A stretch of DNA of 64,000 bases from JACPFV01 sp035526825. GTDB lineage: Bacteria; Pseudomonadota; Gammaproteobacteria; Nevskiales; Nevskiaceae. Below are positions 50,345 to 59,038 of the stretch, one piece after another (position 1 is the first letter of the stretch; every line of letters starts with the position of its first letter). A model generated the notes under the pieces. The model was not told the origin of the DNA. It ran no database searches and saw nothing but the letters and a program-made list of their open reading frames with translations. A program made the translations under genes and the position numbers. The stretch spans positions 12,411-76,410 of the forward strand of contig DATLBT010000124.1 of NCBI GenBank assembly GCA_035526825.1, read 5' to 3'.

Positions 50345-52102
50345 TCAGCGCAGCTGCATGTAGGGGCTGGACAGCAGCACGGTCGCTGCCGCACTGGCCA
50401 TGTAAGCCACCTCGCCCGCCGAGAGGGTCCTTTCCGCATGGCCTCCCGCGACGAAGGCGGCCACGACCGTCTCGTGATCGGCGCTGAGGTTCCGATGCAG
50501 CAGGCTGCTCGCCAGGAGCCGCACCAACTGGCGCGCGGGCATCGCGACATTCGGCACGCGCCGCGCGGCGCGGGTCGAGCTGGTCGGGCCGGTCGGGCCG
50601 GTCGGGCTGATCGTGAGGATTTCCTGCTTGACGTCGCGCTCGCACTCGGCGGCGATGTAATTCCAGCGCGTGATGAACTGGGTGGCGCTCCCCCAGAAGG
50701 TGCCCTTGTCCGGGTAGCCATCCGGGGTAGGCCAGTAACCCGGCAGGTTGCCGCCGTCGCGGACATAGGTCGTCAGGGCCCCGACCACGCCCTCCGGCAC
50801 GGCGGGGATCGCGGCAACCGTCCGATTGATGGTCTTGTTGTTCGGTCCCTCGAGCCCGTCCACCACCAGTTTCTGCAGGTAAGACGTCAACTCGTCGGGG
50901 AGAACTTCGGTTTCCGAAACGTCGAGCGTGCGCAGGAGTCCGACGCCCGCTTCCATCGGCCGCGCAAATTTCTGGTCCGCCGACGCGCTGAACTCGGGCG
51001 ACTTGAGGATGTAGCGCAGCACGGTCTTGATGTCGTAGCCCGAGCCGTAGAACGCAGCCGCCGCGCGCGTGACGAGGTCGCCGGACTGGATATCGCCGAT
51101 GTGATCGGGGACATAAGCATTTCCCGGCAGGTCGGAAACGAAATGGCGGCACAGCTTGAAGGCGACGAACTGAGCCGCGTAAGCGACGGCGTCGCCGGGC
51201 GCGCACGCGCTGAAGATCAGGCTCAGCGCCGTGTCGATTTCCGACTGCCCCGTGCCGGCCACCGGCGTGCCGAGAAGGACCTTGTCGCCGTTGACGTGCC
51301 AGCTCGGCAGGTAGGTGTATTCGGCAAACGTCGCGCTGGTGCGCGAGCGGTCCCAGGTGTGCCCGCTGAGGATTGCGGACAAGGCCAGGACATCCGGCTG
51401 GCCGTAGCCGCGGCCTTCGCCGAGTGTGTGCAACTCCAGCAGCTCACGCGCGTAATTCTGGTTGGGCGTCGGCTTGCGGGATTCGCCGTTATTGAGATAC
51501 CGGCTCATCGCGGTGTCGCGCTGCGACGCGCCGATCATGGTCTTGAAATTGCCGAGCGCGTTGGCGCGGATCACGGTTTGCTGCTCGGCGCCCTTGAAGG
51601 TCGGGTCGAAGGTATTCAGGTGGTTCGACCAGAACTGCACCATCACCTCGAACAGCTGCCGCTTGCTGAACAGCGCGCGATAAATCTGGTTGGCCATGAC
51701 CTGCCCTGCGATCGCGGGCCAGTGGCCGGCGAAGTCGCCGCCCTTGGGCACGACCGGATTCGGGAAGATCGTGCGCCAGTACGCGCTGCCGGTCAGGTGC
51801 GCGAGCGGGTAACGCGCGCGTGCGACCGCGTCGGCGGTGTCGTTGACCATCGACGACGCAAGCTGCGTCTCGAGGTAAGCGCCGATGCCGCTGGCGCGGA
51901 TCGCGGTGAGGTCGGCGGCGCGGATGCCGAAGCTGGTGCGTCGCAGGAAGTGCACCACCGGATCCAGGTCCGGCAGCGCGGCGGCCGTGCCTGCCCAGGC
52001 TTGCGGAAGGCCCCACAGCATCGAGCCGAGGGTGGCGGCCGCAGGCGCAGTCACCAGCGTGCGCAGCACCTCGCGGCGTCGCAGGTCGACGGACTCCCCC
52101 AT
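50345..52102 (-). CDS. DUF1800 family Tat-exported protein
   Basis: 585 residues. A twin-arginine signal (VDLRRREVLRTLVTAPAAATLGSML) precedes DUF1800 motifs: DPVVHFLRRTSFG, VMVQFWSNHLNTF, NQNYARELLELHTLGEGRGYGQPDV, LLRTLDVSE and LLASSLLHRN. A short insertion made of GPT triplets and ending TRAARR (about residues 500-515, from tandem GGTCGGGCC units) is unusual. The DUF1800/DUF1501 pair is widespread, with unknown function at the cell envelope. Confidence 0.93.
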   Translation of the reverse strand: MGESVDLRRREVLRTLVTAPAAATLGSMLWGLPQAWAGTAAALPDLDPVVHFLRRTSFGIRAADLTAIRASGIGAYLETQLASSMVNDTADAVARARYPLAHLTGSAYWRTIFPNPVVPKGGDFAGHWPAIAGQVMANQIYRALFSKRQLFEVMVQFWSNHLNTFDPTFKGAEQQTVIRANALGNFKTMIGASQRDTAMSRYLNNGESRKPTPNQNYARELLELHTLGEGRGYGQPDVLALSAILSGHTWDRSRTSATFAEYTYLPSWHVNGDKVLLGTPVAGTGQSEIDTALSLIFSACAPGDAVAYAAQFVAFKLCRHFVSDLPGNAYVPDHIGDIQSGDLVTRAAAAFYGSGYDIKTVLRYILKSPEFSASADQKFARPMEAGVGLLRTLDVSETEVLPDELTSYLQKLVVDGLEGPNNKTINRTVAAIPAVPEGVVGALTTYVRDGGNLPGYWPTPDGYPDKGTFWGSATQFITRWNYIAAECERDVKQEILTISPTGPTGPTSSTRAARRVPNVAMPARQLVRLLASSLLHRNLSADHETVVAAFVAGGHAERTLSAGEVAYMASAAATVLLSSPYMQLR

Positions 52103-52217
52103 GAACGCACCCCCGTAATGCGATTCGCCATCGTGCGCCGAAGCGAGACTTCGGCGGGCCCCGCTCGTCAGTCAGGCGACGCCGTCCGCGCGGGGCCGCG
52201 CGGCCGGGGAAACGTCG

Positions 52218-52400
52218 TTACCTTTTCGAGCGTGGTCCGGCGAACGCCCAGATGATGAACCCGAGCAAGGGCAGCACCACGATCAGCACGGTCCAGCCGA
52301 CTTTCTTGGGCGTGTCCGCATTGCTGCCGAGCACGTGGACGATGGCCCAGATGTCGAGCACCAGCAGGACGAGGCCGAAGAAACCCGAATAATTGCCCAT
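52218..52400 (-). CDS. PLDc_N-domain small membrane protein
   Basis: 60 residues with two membrane helices (FFGLVLLVLDIWAIVHVLG and VGWTVLIVVLPLLGFIIWAFAGP) joined by NADTPKK. The PLGFIIWxFxGP signature is that of the stand-alone phospholipase-D nuclease N-terminal domain family. No catalytic domain follows. Function unknown. Confidence 0.85.
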   Translation of the reverse strand: MGNYSGFFGLVLLVLDIWAIVHVLGSNADTPKKVGWTVLIVVLPLLGFIIWAFAGPRSKR

Positions 52401-52410
52401 CTTGGACTCC

Positions 52411-52450
52411 AGTAATCAATGACTTGCGAGGACGACTCTGACCCCGCTCA
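52411..52450. repeat. Dispersed AATCAATG...GACTCTGACCCCG repeat, copy 2
   Basis: Matches copy 1 at 12671-12711 with a few differences (AATCAATGACTTGCG, ACGACTCTGACCCCG). It lies just upstream of the PLDc_N gene. Confidence 0.6.
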
Positions 52451-52470
52451 GTTTATGACGTTGGCGCGGG

Positions 52471-52547
52471 CGGAACGCGGCCCCTCGCTTCGCTCGGGGT
52501 GACACGAGGGCCGGTGTCATCCCGAGCGCAGCGAGGGATCGCGTTCC
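52471..52547. repeat. GTCATCCCGAG palindromic repeat, copy left of the GIY-YIG gene
   Basis: GGAACGCGGCCCCTCG/CTTCGCTCGGGGTGACAC faces GTGTCATCCCGAGCGCAGCG/AGGGATCGCGTTCC, giving two arms in inverted order. The right arm runs into the 3' end of the GIY-YIG gene and encodes its last residues. Confidence 0.82.
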
Positions 52548-52834
52548 AACAGCTCCTCCCCCAAATCGTCCCACCGAGGATTGAGCTTTTCGATGAGCGC
52601 GACCTTCTTGCTCCGCCGCCAACCCTTGATCTGCTTCTCCCGCGCAATCGCGTCCTCAACCTCGCCGCACTCTTCGACGTAAACCAGGTTTTCCAGCGCG
52701 TATTGCCGGCAAAAGCCCGGGAACTCGCCGCTGCGGTGCTCGGCGACGCGGCGCGCCAAGTTGTTGGTGACGCCGACGTAGAGCACTGCGGAGCGGTTGC
52801 TGAGGATGTAGACGTAGTAGTTGTGGTCGCGCAT
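52517..52834 (-). CDS. Single-domain GIY-YIG nuclease inside a repeat cluster
   Basis: 105 residues from ATG 52834. The UPF0213/YhbQ-like GIY-YIG domain is clear: YYVYILSNRSAVLYVGVTNNLARRVAEHRSG, then AIAREKQIKGWRRSKKVALIEKLNP. The catalytic Tyr, Arg and Glu are present. The C-terminal tail (LLERDPSLRSG) and stop codon come from the flanking palindromic repeat, and a second repeat cluster lies 63 bases upstream of the start. Such lone nucleases have no settled role; the setting suggests a link to repeat movement. Confidence 0.88.
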   Translation of the reverse strand: MRDHNYYVYILSNRSAVLYVGVTNNLARRVAEHRSGEFPGFCRQYALENLVYVEECGEVEDAIAREKQIKGWRRSKKVALIEKLNPRWDDLGEELLERDPSLRSG

Positions 52835-52896
52835 TTTCTTGTCTTTTGTTGCGACGGGGAAAGCGTGGCAGGGCGGTGGGCGTGGCGCCAATCTGG

Positions 52897-53030
52897 ACGC
52901 GGCCCCTCGCTGCGCTCGGGGTGACACGGGGGTGCTTGTCACCCCGCTCAGTGTCATCCCGAGCGAAGCGAGGGATCGCGTCCAACCTGCGCAACGCGAT
53001 CCCTCAGCGCCTTCGGCGCCTCGGGATGAC
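52897..53030. repeat. GTCATCCCGAG palindromic repeat cluster, right of the GIY-YIG gene
   Basis: Four arms in alternating orientation (GACGCGGCCCCTCGCTGCG, GTCACCCCGCTCAGTGTCATCC, CGAGGGATCGCGTCC, AACGCGATCCCTCAGCGCC ... CGGGATGACAC). With 52471-52547 it brackets the GIY-YIG gene. Together with the 60-base gap before the gene, it fills the 204 bases between the nuclease and the secernin-like gene. Confidence 0.82.
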
Positions 53031-53038
53031 ACCGACGC

Positions 53039-54211
53039 TTACGCGATTCCATCTACTCGCGACAGCCGCGCCCAGTAGCGGGATGCGTGCCGCGCGGGCT
53101 GCTGCGCTAGCGACTCCCATAGCACCTTGTGCCACGCCGCCGCGAGGCGGTCGGCGTGGGCCAGCGCGGTGGGTGCTGGCGCGTCGGCGGTCAGTGACTC
53201 GAAGATCCGCGCTTCGATCGGATCGCGGGTTGCACGCAGGCGCATCCGCAGCGCGGGGTCGGCGAGTGCGCGGCGGTGCAGGAATTCGTGGCGGCGCCAG
53301 AGCAGCGACTCGACTTCGTGGCCGTGCGGCGTCAGCACGCTGAAGTCGCCGGTGAACGCGGCGGGGCGGAAGATCGACAGGCATGGGGCGGAGGTGCCGG
53401 TGAAGAGCACCGTCGGGCCGGCCGCGGTCAGGCGCGCGATCATCGAGCCGGTGGTCTGGTGGCGGCGGATCAGGCCGGCGGCGTGCATGCAGACGTCGCG
53501 ATTGCTGCCGTGGGCGGGGTCCTCGTCGGCATGCGCGTGCGCGCGCAGCGAGGCGGCGAGCGACGCCAGCGACGGCGGCTGCGCAAGATGTTGCATCGAC
53601 AAGGCGCGGCGCTGCGTCGCCCGCGCTAGGAACGGCTTTACGCGGGTGTCGTGCTCCGTGAAACCTTCGAGCGTGAGTGCATTGGAAATCGCATAACCCG
53701 ACGCGATGGGCGCCACTTTCCACTCGCGGCCCGCGGTCTCGAGCACGAAGGCCTCGCTCGCGTCCGCGACCAGGAACGAGCTGTCGTGGCAGTAGCGCTT
53801 GTCGCCGAAGGCCGCCGGCCCGCCCTGCCCGTGCTCTTTCAGCAGTTCGATGATCACGGCGACCGCCTCGACCGCGCTGCCGCCGCGCTCCAGTCCCAGC
53901 CGCACCAGGTCCATCCCCAGCAGCGCCGGGGCAAGCGATGCCTGCCGGGAGAAGATTGCCTGGTGGCCGACGGCGACGCCGTGCTCGTTGACCCCCATCT
54001 CGGCGCCCCAGCACCAGACCGGCTTGCTCAGAAGGACCGCATGCCGATCAGGCACTTGCGGCACTTCGAGCCAGGTCACGCGCACGGTGGTGGCGGCGTC
54101 GCCCCGCACGGCCGGCAAGCGCACGACGGGCTGCGGCTCGCTGGGCTCGCGGTCGGAATTCCGGGCGAACCAAGTGGCGCCACCGGCCCGGACCACCTGC
54201 GTATCGGACAT
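53039..54211 (-). CDS. Secernin/C69-like Ntn hydrolase with Ser at the nucleophile position
   Basis: 390 residues from ATG 54211; the longer frame upstream overlaps the next gene's promoter. The N-terminus MSDTQVVRAGGATWFARNSDREPSEPQ aligns with secernins (usually MCDT....A....FAKNSDR). The N-terminal Cys expected to become the nucleophile after Met removal is Ser. Further secernin-like segments: WCWGAEMGVNEHGVAVGHQAIF, DMDL-type MDLVRLGLERG and SYAISNALT-like GYAISNALTLEG. A Ser-nucleophile Ntn hydrolase or an inactive paralogue are both possible. Confidence 0.78.
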   Translation of the reverse strand: MSDTQVVRAGGATWFARNSDREPSEPQPVVRLPAVRGDAATTVRVTWLEVPQVPDRHAVLLSKPVWCWGAEMGVNEHGVAVGHQAIFSRQASLAPALLGMDLVRLGLERGGSAVEAVAVIIELLKEHGQGGPAAFGDKRYCHDSSFLVADASEAFVLETAGREWKVAPIASGYAISNALTLEGFTEHDTRVKPFLARATQRRALSMQHLAQPPSLASLAASLRAHAHADEDPAHGSNRDVCMHAAGLIRRHQTTGSMIARLTAAGPTVLFTGTSAPCLSIFRPAAFTGDFSVLTPHGHEVESLLWRRHEFLHRRALADPALRMRLRATRDPIEARIFESLTADAPAPTALAHADRLAAAWHKVLWESLAQQPARHASRYWARLSRVDGIA

Positions 54212-54275
54212 GGACCGGACTTTAGCGCTGTTTTTACTAGTGATTTTGACCGTGCGACGCATTAGGGTGCATGAC

Positions 54276-57200
54276 ATGAAAATCCAAGCTCTTGTCCCGA
54301 TCGGTTTCGTCCTCCTGCTTGCCGCGTGCAGCGGCGGTGACGATGCGCCTGCGGGGCCGACTGGCAAGACCTGGATCATCGCGCCCACCGCGACCGCGAC
54401 CGAGGACATGGTCGAGGCTGCGGTCAACGCCGCGCCCGGCGACACCATCGAATTCGAGTGCGGGTTCTTCGACTTGAAGGGCACGCTGCAGTTGTCGAAC
54501 ACCGAGGCCATCACCATCAAGGGCTGCGGCAAGGACCAGACCGTGCTGTCGTTCCGCCAGAGCGTCGGCCAGGTCGGCATCCTGGCGGTCAACGTGCGCG
54601 GCATGGTGATCCGGGACCTGACCGTGGCCGACAGCGACGGCAACGGCATCGAACTGCGCGCAGTGGACCACGGCACCATCAGCCATGTGCGCACCTTCTG
54701 GTCGTCGGGCGGCGGCAACCAGAGCACCACGCCGATCAACAAGGACAACTTCGACAAGGGTGTGATGAACGTGGCGTGCACCAACCCCGCCACGTTGAAC
54801 CCGGCGGTGCCGGAAAATGCCGGGGGTGATACCAGCTCGCCGGATTACACGGTCAGCGACAAGGCCGGGCGTTACGGCGTCTACCCGGTGTCGTCGCAGA
54901 ACATCCTGATCGAGTACACCGAGTCGATCGGCGCGTCGGACGCCGGCATCTACGTCGGCCAGACCAACAACACGATCATCCGCAACAGCCGCGCGGCCTT
55001 CAACGTGTTCGGCTTCGAGATCGAGAACGTCAACGGCGGCGAGTACCACGACAATATCGCCGAGTGCAATACCGGCGGCTTTTTGGTGTACGACCTCGAC
55101 GGCAACCTGCGCCAGTACGGCGACAAGACGCGCATGTACCGCAACGTTTCGCGCATGAACAACACCTACAACTTCACCGAAGGCGGCTTCGTTGCCAACG
55201 TGCCGCCGGGCAGCGGCATGATCACGCTGTCGTACGACCGCATCGACATCTACGACAACGAGTTCCGCGACAACAACACCGGCGGCATCATCCACGCGAG
55301 CTACGAGCTGTTCCCCGAGGGCGCCGGCCGGCCGACGGAAAAACGCATCGATTACTACACCGAGGGCGTGCACATTTTCCGCAACAAGTTTTCCAACAAC
55401 GGCAACCTGCTGCCGCGGGCGACCACCGCCGACATGCAGAACCAGGACGTCGCGCGCCTGCTGCCGGCCGTGGTCGGCTACAAGAACCAGGCCGCCTGCA
55501 GCCAGCCGGCCAATGCCGCGAAGTGCGCTGCCGCCGGCGGCAGCGGACAGACCGCCACCGGCTATCGCGGCGCGCACATCGTCTGGGATGGCCTGCTCGA
55601 CGAACTCGACGCCGAGTGCGCCTACCCGAAGCGTACCGACGGCACCGACGTGCCGATGGACGAGCGTGGCAAGCCGCTGCACACCAACCGCGACCAGCCG
55701 ACCTGTCACTACAACGCCTACAAGTTCAAGCCGGATGGCGACCGCGCGCGCATCCTCCCCGACTGGTGGGCGTCATGCGTCGATGAGGACAACGAGTTCT
55801 CGACCGACAGCCTGACCTTCTCCGACTTCCATGGCCTCAAGGGCGCCAACGCCGCGGTGGCGATTTCGAACGGCACTCCGCCGACGCCGGAGCAGGTACA
55901 GGAGCTCGAGGAATTCCCGTCGAGCTTCGACCTCACGCCGCACCGTTGCGTCACCGCCTATGGGCGCAATCTGGATCCGCTGCCGCCCGTGGTTATCCCG
56001 CCGTTCGTGCGCAGCGCCTCCGACCCGGCCGCCTCGCCCGAACTCATCAAACAACTATGCGAGAAGGCGCTGACGCCCGGCCAGGTCAACTTCGACGCCG
56101 CGCCGGTCAACTGCCCGCTGCTGTCGCAGTACAACCTGTTCAGCAACCCGCAGGATCCGACTTCGGCGCCCAACGCCTCGGGAGGCGACGGCGCGGCCAA
56201 CATTGCAGGCATGCCGTTCGTGCTGAACAGCAAGCTGTTCTCCGACTACTCGGTGAAGTACCGCGTGCTGTTCATGCCGCGCGGCACCAAGGCGATCTAC
56301 AAGGACGCGAGCACGAACGGCAAGAACGCGACGATCGATTTCCCGACCGGGACGATCATCGCCAAGACTTTCGCCTTCATGAACGAGACGACCGGCCAGG
56401 AAGACATCGTCGAGACGCGCCTGCTGATCAAGCGCATCAACACGGCGACCAACGACGTGCGCTGGGACGGCTTCGCCTACATCTGGGCCGATGAAGGCGG
56501 CACACGCGTCGCGCGGCTCGCGCGCGCCGGCGGCAGCAAGTCGGTGAGCTGGAACTACCACGATGCCGATACCAACCAGGTGTTGACCGGCTCTGCGCCG
56601 GCGTACTCGATCCCGAACGCCAACCAGTGCCTGTCGTGCCATTCGCGCTTCGACGTCGAGCCGGGCACGGCGCCGATCGGCATGAAGGTGCGCAACCTCA
56701 ACCGGCCGTACGCGTCGGAGTCTTCTCGCGCAACCGGCCAGAGTGCGCACGCCATCGCGGGCCAGAACCAGATCGAGTACCTGTGCGCCAATGGCCTGAT
56801 GATGGGCTGCCCGGCGACGAGAACGATGGACGCCACGAGCAAGGTCATCACCAACCTCGAGCGCCTGCCGAAGTACAACGTGCCGGGTTCCGGCGGCCAG
56901 GTCGCCGACTCGGACGCCGACATCGAGCAGCGCGCCAAGGCTTACCTCGAAGTGAACTGCCAGCACTGCCACAACGACCAGGGATTCGCCGCGAGCACCG
57001 GCTTGTACCTGGCCGCGGCCGACAAGGTCGACCTCGCTTACGGCATGTGCAAGCACCCGACCGCCACCGGCGCTGAAGGCAGCAACGGCCGCCCCGTCGA
57101 CATCTGGCCCGGCGACCCGACGCGCTCGATCCTCGAGTTCCGGGTCGGCCCCACGGCCGATACGCCCGCAGCGAGGATGCCGCCGCTGGCGCGCACCGTG

Positions 57201-57296
57201 GTGCATGCAGAAGGCCATGCGCTGATCCGGAAGTGGATCCAGGACGTAACGGTGGTGGATACAACGAAGTATCCGAACTCGGACGCCTGCGAGTAG
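54276..57296 (+). CDS. Lipoprotein fusing a parallel beta-helix domain to a diheme cytochrome c domain
   Basis: 1,006 residues from ATG 54276. A lipobox (FVLLLAACSGG) predicts outer-membrane or periplasmic anchoring. Residues about 40-560 are a right-handed beta-helix (repeats such as GIELRAVDHGTISHV, GIYVGQTNNTIIRN, GGFLVYD). From about 590 the SO2930-type cytochrome begins (LSQYNLFSNPQDPTSAPN, MPRGTKAIY, DFPTGTIIAKTF), with haem motifs CLSCH (about 785) and CQHCH (about 895). In Shewanella the two parts are neighbouring genes (SO2929 and SO2930 families). Here they are one polypeptide. Likely periplasmic or surface redox protein; substrate unknown. Confidence 0.88.
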   Translation: MKIQALVPIGFVLLLAACSGGDDAPAGPTGKTWIIAPTATATEDMVEAAVNAAPGDTIEFECGFFDLKGTLQLSNTEAITIKGCGKDQTVLSFRQSVGQVGILAVNVRGMVIRDLTVADSDGNGIELRAVDHGTISHVRTFWSSGGGNQSTTPINKDNFDKGVMNVACTNPATLNPAVPENAGGDTSSPDYTVSDKAGRYGVYPVSSQNILIEYTESIGASDAGIYVGQTNNTIIRNSRAAFNVFGFEIENVNGGEYHDNIAECNTGGFLVYDLDGNLRQYGDKTRMYRNVSRMNNTYNFTEGGFVANVPPGSGMITLSYDRIDIYDNEFRDNNTGGIIHASYELFPEGAGRPTEKRIDYYTEGVHIFRNKFSNNGNLLPRATTADMQNQDVARLLPAVVGYKNQAACSQPANAAKCAAAGGSGQTATGYRGAHIVWDGLLDELDAECAYPKRTDGTDVPMDERGKPLHTNRDQPTCHYNAYKFKPDGDRARILPDWWASCVDEDNEFSTDSLTFSDFHGLKGANAAVAISNGTPPTPEQVQELEEFPSSFDLTPHRCVTAYGRNLDPLPPVVIPPFVRSASDPAASPELIKQLCEKALTPGQVNFDAAPVNCPLLSQYNLFSNPQDPTSAPNASGGDGAANIAGMPFVLNSKLFSDYSVKYRVLFMPRGTKAIYKDASTNGKNATIDFPTGTIIAKTFAFMNETTGQEDIVETRLLIKRINTATNDVRWDGFAYIWADEGGTRVARLARAGGSKSVSWNYHDADTNQVLTGSAPAYSIPNANQCLSCHSRFDVEPGTAPIGMKVRNLNRPYASESSRATGQSAHAIAGQNQIEYLCANGLMMGCPATRTMDATSKVITNLERLPKYNVPGSGGQVADSDADIEQRAKAYLEVNCQHCHNDQGFAASTGLYLAAADKVDLAYGMCKHPTATGAEGSNGRPVDIWPGDPTRSILEFRVGPTADTPAARMPPLARTVVHAEGHALIRKWIQDVTVVDTTKYPNSDACE

Positions 57297-57327
57297 GCGC
57301 TCCATCCCCGTTGTCAAAACTGGCGCC

Positions 57328-58893
57328 ATGAAACGCGCGCTGGACGAGCTGCTTCCCGATTCACTCCTGCCTGGGCTGGGGACGAACTATTACTCGACAG
57401 TCCCCACCACCCCGGTTTCCGAGCCGCATCTGGTTGCCTTCAACCCCGACGCCGCCGCGCTGATCGACCTCGACCCGGCGCAGGCGCGCGATGCGCGGTT
57501 CATCGAAGTCATGGCCGGCAATGCGCCGATGCCGCACGGCGAGTCGGTGGCGATGCTCTACGCCGGCCACCAGTTCGGCGTGTTCGTGCCGCAGCTCGGC
57601 GATGGGCGCGCGATCACCGTCGGTGAAGTGAAGAACGCCCGCGGCGAGCATTGGGAGCTGCAGCTCAAGGGCGCCGGCAAGACGCCGTATTCGCGGTTTG
57701 GCGATGGGCGCGCGGTGCTGCGATCGACGATCCGCGAGTATTTGTGTGGTGAGGCGATGCATGGGCTGGGGATTCCGACGACGCGGTCGCTGTGCATCGT
57801 GGGATCCCCGTTGCCGGTGCAGCGCGAGACGATGGAGACGGCGGCGGTGCTGTGCCGGATGGCGCCTTCGCATGTGCGGTTCGGGAGTTTCGAGGTGTTT
57901 TATTACCGCGGGGAGCATGGGAGGCTCGCGCCGTTGGCTGATCATGTGATTCGAAATCACTTCCCCGACATCGGGGCCAGGGCCCCTCCTACAGAAGCTC
58001 CTCTGCCTCCTGCTAGAGAGACTCGGCCCTACACAAAAGAGGCTTCCACAGAAAGCCTGCCTGCTGAGCGATCTGTGGGAGGGCCCCTGGGCCCGACGGA
58101 CTATGCCGCATGGCTCAAAGAGGTCATCGAACGCACCGCCCGCCTCATGGCGCAATGGCAATCCGTCGGCTTCTGCCACGGCGTCATGAACACCGACAAC
58201 TTCTCCATCCTCGGCCTGACGCTCGACTACGGTCCTTATGGCTTCATGGAGCAATTCGAGCCGGGCTGGATCTGCAACCACACCGACGAAGGCGGCCGCT
58301 ACTCCTACGAGAACCAGCCCGGCATCGGCCACTGGAATTGCTCGAAGCTGCTGCAAGCCACCTTGCCGCTGCTCGACGACAAACCCGAAGCCGCCGTCGA
58401 GAAGGCCTACGCCCTGCTCGAAGCCTACGGCCCCGCCTTCACCGCCGAGAACGTCGCGCGCTGGCGCGCGAAGCTCGGCCTGCGCGAGCCGCGCGACTCC
58501 GATCCCGATCTGGTGAACCGGCTGCTCGACGTGATGGCGCGCTCGAAGGCCGACTTCACCACCGTGTTCCGGCTGCTGAAGAATCCGGCCGCGGTGCGCG
58601 ACCACATGCTGGACCTGGAATGCTACGACGCCTGGCTCGCGGACTATCGCGCGCGGCTGGCGCATGAAAACTCGGACGACGCGGGGCGGGCGGCGCGCAT
58701 GGATGCGGCGAATCCGAAATACGTGCTGCGCAACCATCTGGCGCAGGCGGCGATCGAGAAGGCGCAGGTTGGGGACTTTGGCGAAATCGAGGTGCTGCGC
58801 GCGTTGCTGGCGCGACCGTTTGATGAGCAGCCGGGCTACGAGGCTTACACGCAGCCCGGAACGCAAAAGATCGAGGTGAGCTGCTCGTCCTGA
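57328..58893 (+). CDS. selO: SelO protein adenylyltransferase with in-frame repeat insertion
   Basis: 521 residues. Pseudokinase-type AMPylase of the SelO/YdiU family: AMLYAGHQFGVFVPQLGDGRAI, LQLKGAGKTPYSRFGDGRAVLRS, VMNTDNFSILGLTLDYGPYGFME. Human SelO has selenocysteine near the C-terminus; here SCSS keeps Cys. Residues about 214-258 (from ARAPPTEAP to SVGGPLGPT), between VIRNHFPD and YAAWLKEVIERTA, are absent from ordinary homologues and are encoded by a palindromic repeat pair. The frame is open, so a longer protein is predicted; whether it is active is unknown. SelO AMPylates redox proteins. Confidence 0.9.
   Translation: MKRALDELLPDSLLPGLGTNYYSTVPTTPVSEPHLVAFNPDAAALIDLDPAQARDARFIEVMAGNAPMPHGESVAMLYAGHQFGVFVPQLGDGRAITVGEVKNARGEHWELQLKGAGKTPYSRFGDGRAVLRSTIREYLCGEAMHGLGIPTTRSLCIVGSPLPVQRETMETAAVLCRMAPSHVRFGSFEVFYYRGEHGRLAPLADHVIRNHFPDIGARAPPTEAPLPPARETRPYTKEASTESLPAERSVGGPLGPTDYAAWLKEVIERTARLMAQWQSVGFCHGVMNTDNFSILGLTLDYGPYGFMEQFEPGWICNHTDEGGRYSYENQPGIGHWNCSKLLQATLPLLDDKPEAAVEKAYALLEAYGPAFTAENVARWRAKLGLREPRDSDPDLVNRLLDVMARSKADFTTVFRLLKNPAAVRDHMLDLECYDAWLADYRARLAHENSDDAGRAARMDAANPKYVLRNHLAQAAIEKAQVGDFGEIEVLRALLARPFDEQPGYEAYTQPGTQKIEVSCSS
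57967..58100. repeat. GGGAGGGCCCCTGGGCCC-type repeat pair inserted in selO
   Basis: Left arm ATCGGGGCCAGGGCCCCTCC, then TACAGAAG, and inverted right arm CTGTGGGAGGGCCCCTGGGC, then CCGACG, flank about 70 bases. The same unit occurs in icmF at 61956-62020 and, inverted, at 62931-62960. All three lie in coding DNA and keep the frame. Confidence 0.85.
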
Positions 58894-58910
58894 GTGTCGG
58901 CGGGTGGTGG

Positions 58911-59038
58911 AACGCGGCCCCTCGTCGCTACGCTCCTAGGGGTGACATGAAGCGTGTCATCCCGAGCGGTAGCGAGGGATCGCGTTCCGACTGTGCCGCC
59001 CTCCGGGACGCGATCCTTCGCTTCGCTCAGGATGACAC
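58911..59038. repeat. GTCATCCCGAG palindromic repeat between convergent genes
   Basis: Arms GGAACGCGGCCCCTCG ... AGGGGTGACAT and GTGTCATCCCGAGCGG ... GGGATCGCGTTCC, then GACGCGATCCTTCGCTTCGC ... CAGGATGACAC. It fills the gap between selO and the deacetylase-like gene and supplies the last codons and stop of the latter. Confidence 0.82.

Noticed and set aside
58882..58893. Selenocysteine in SelO
   Set aside because: The codon at the human selenocysteine position is TGC (Cys), and no in-frame TGA or SECIS-like element is needed.
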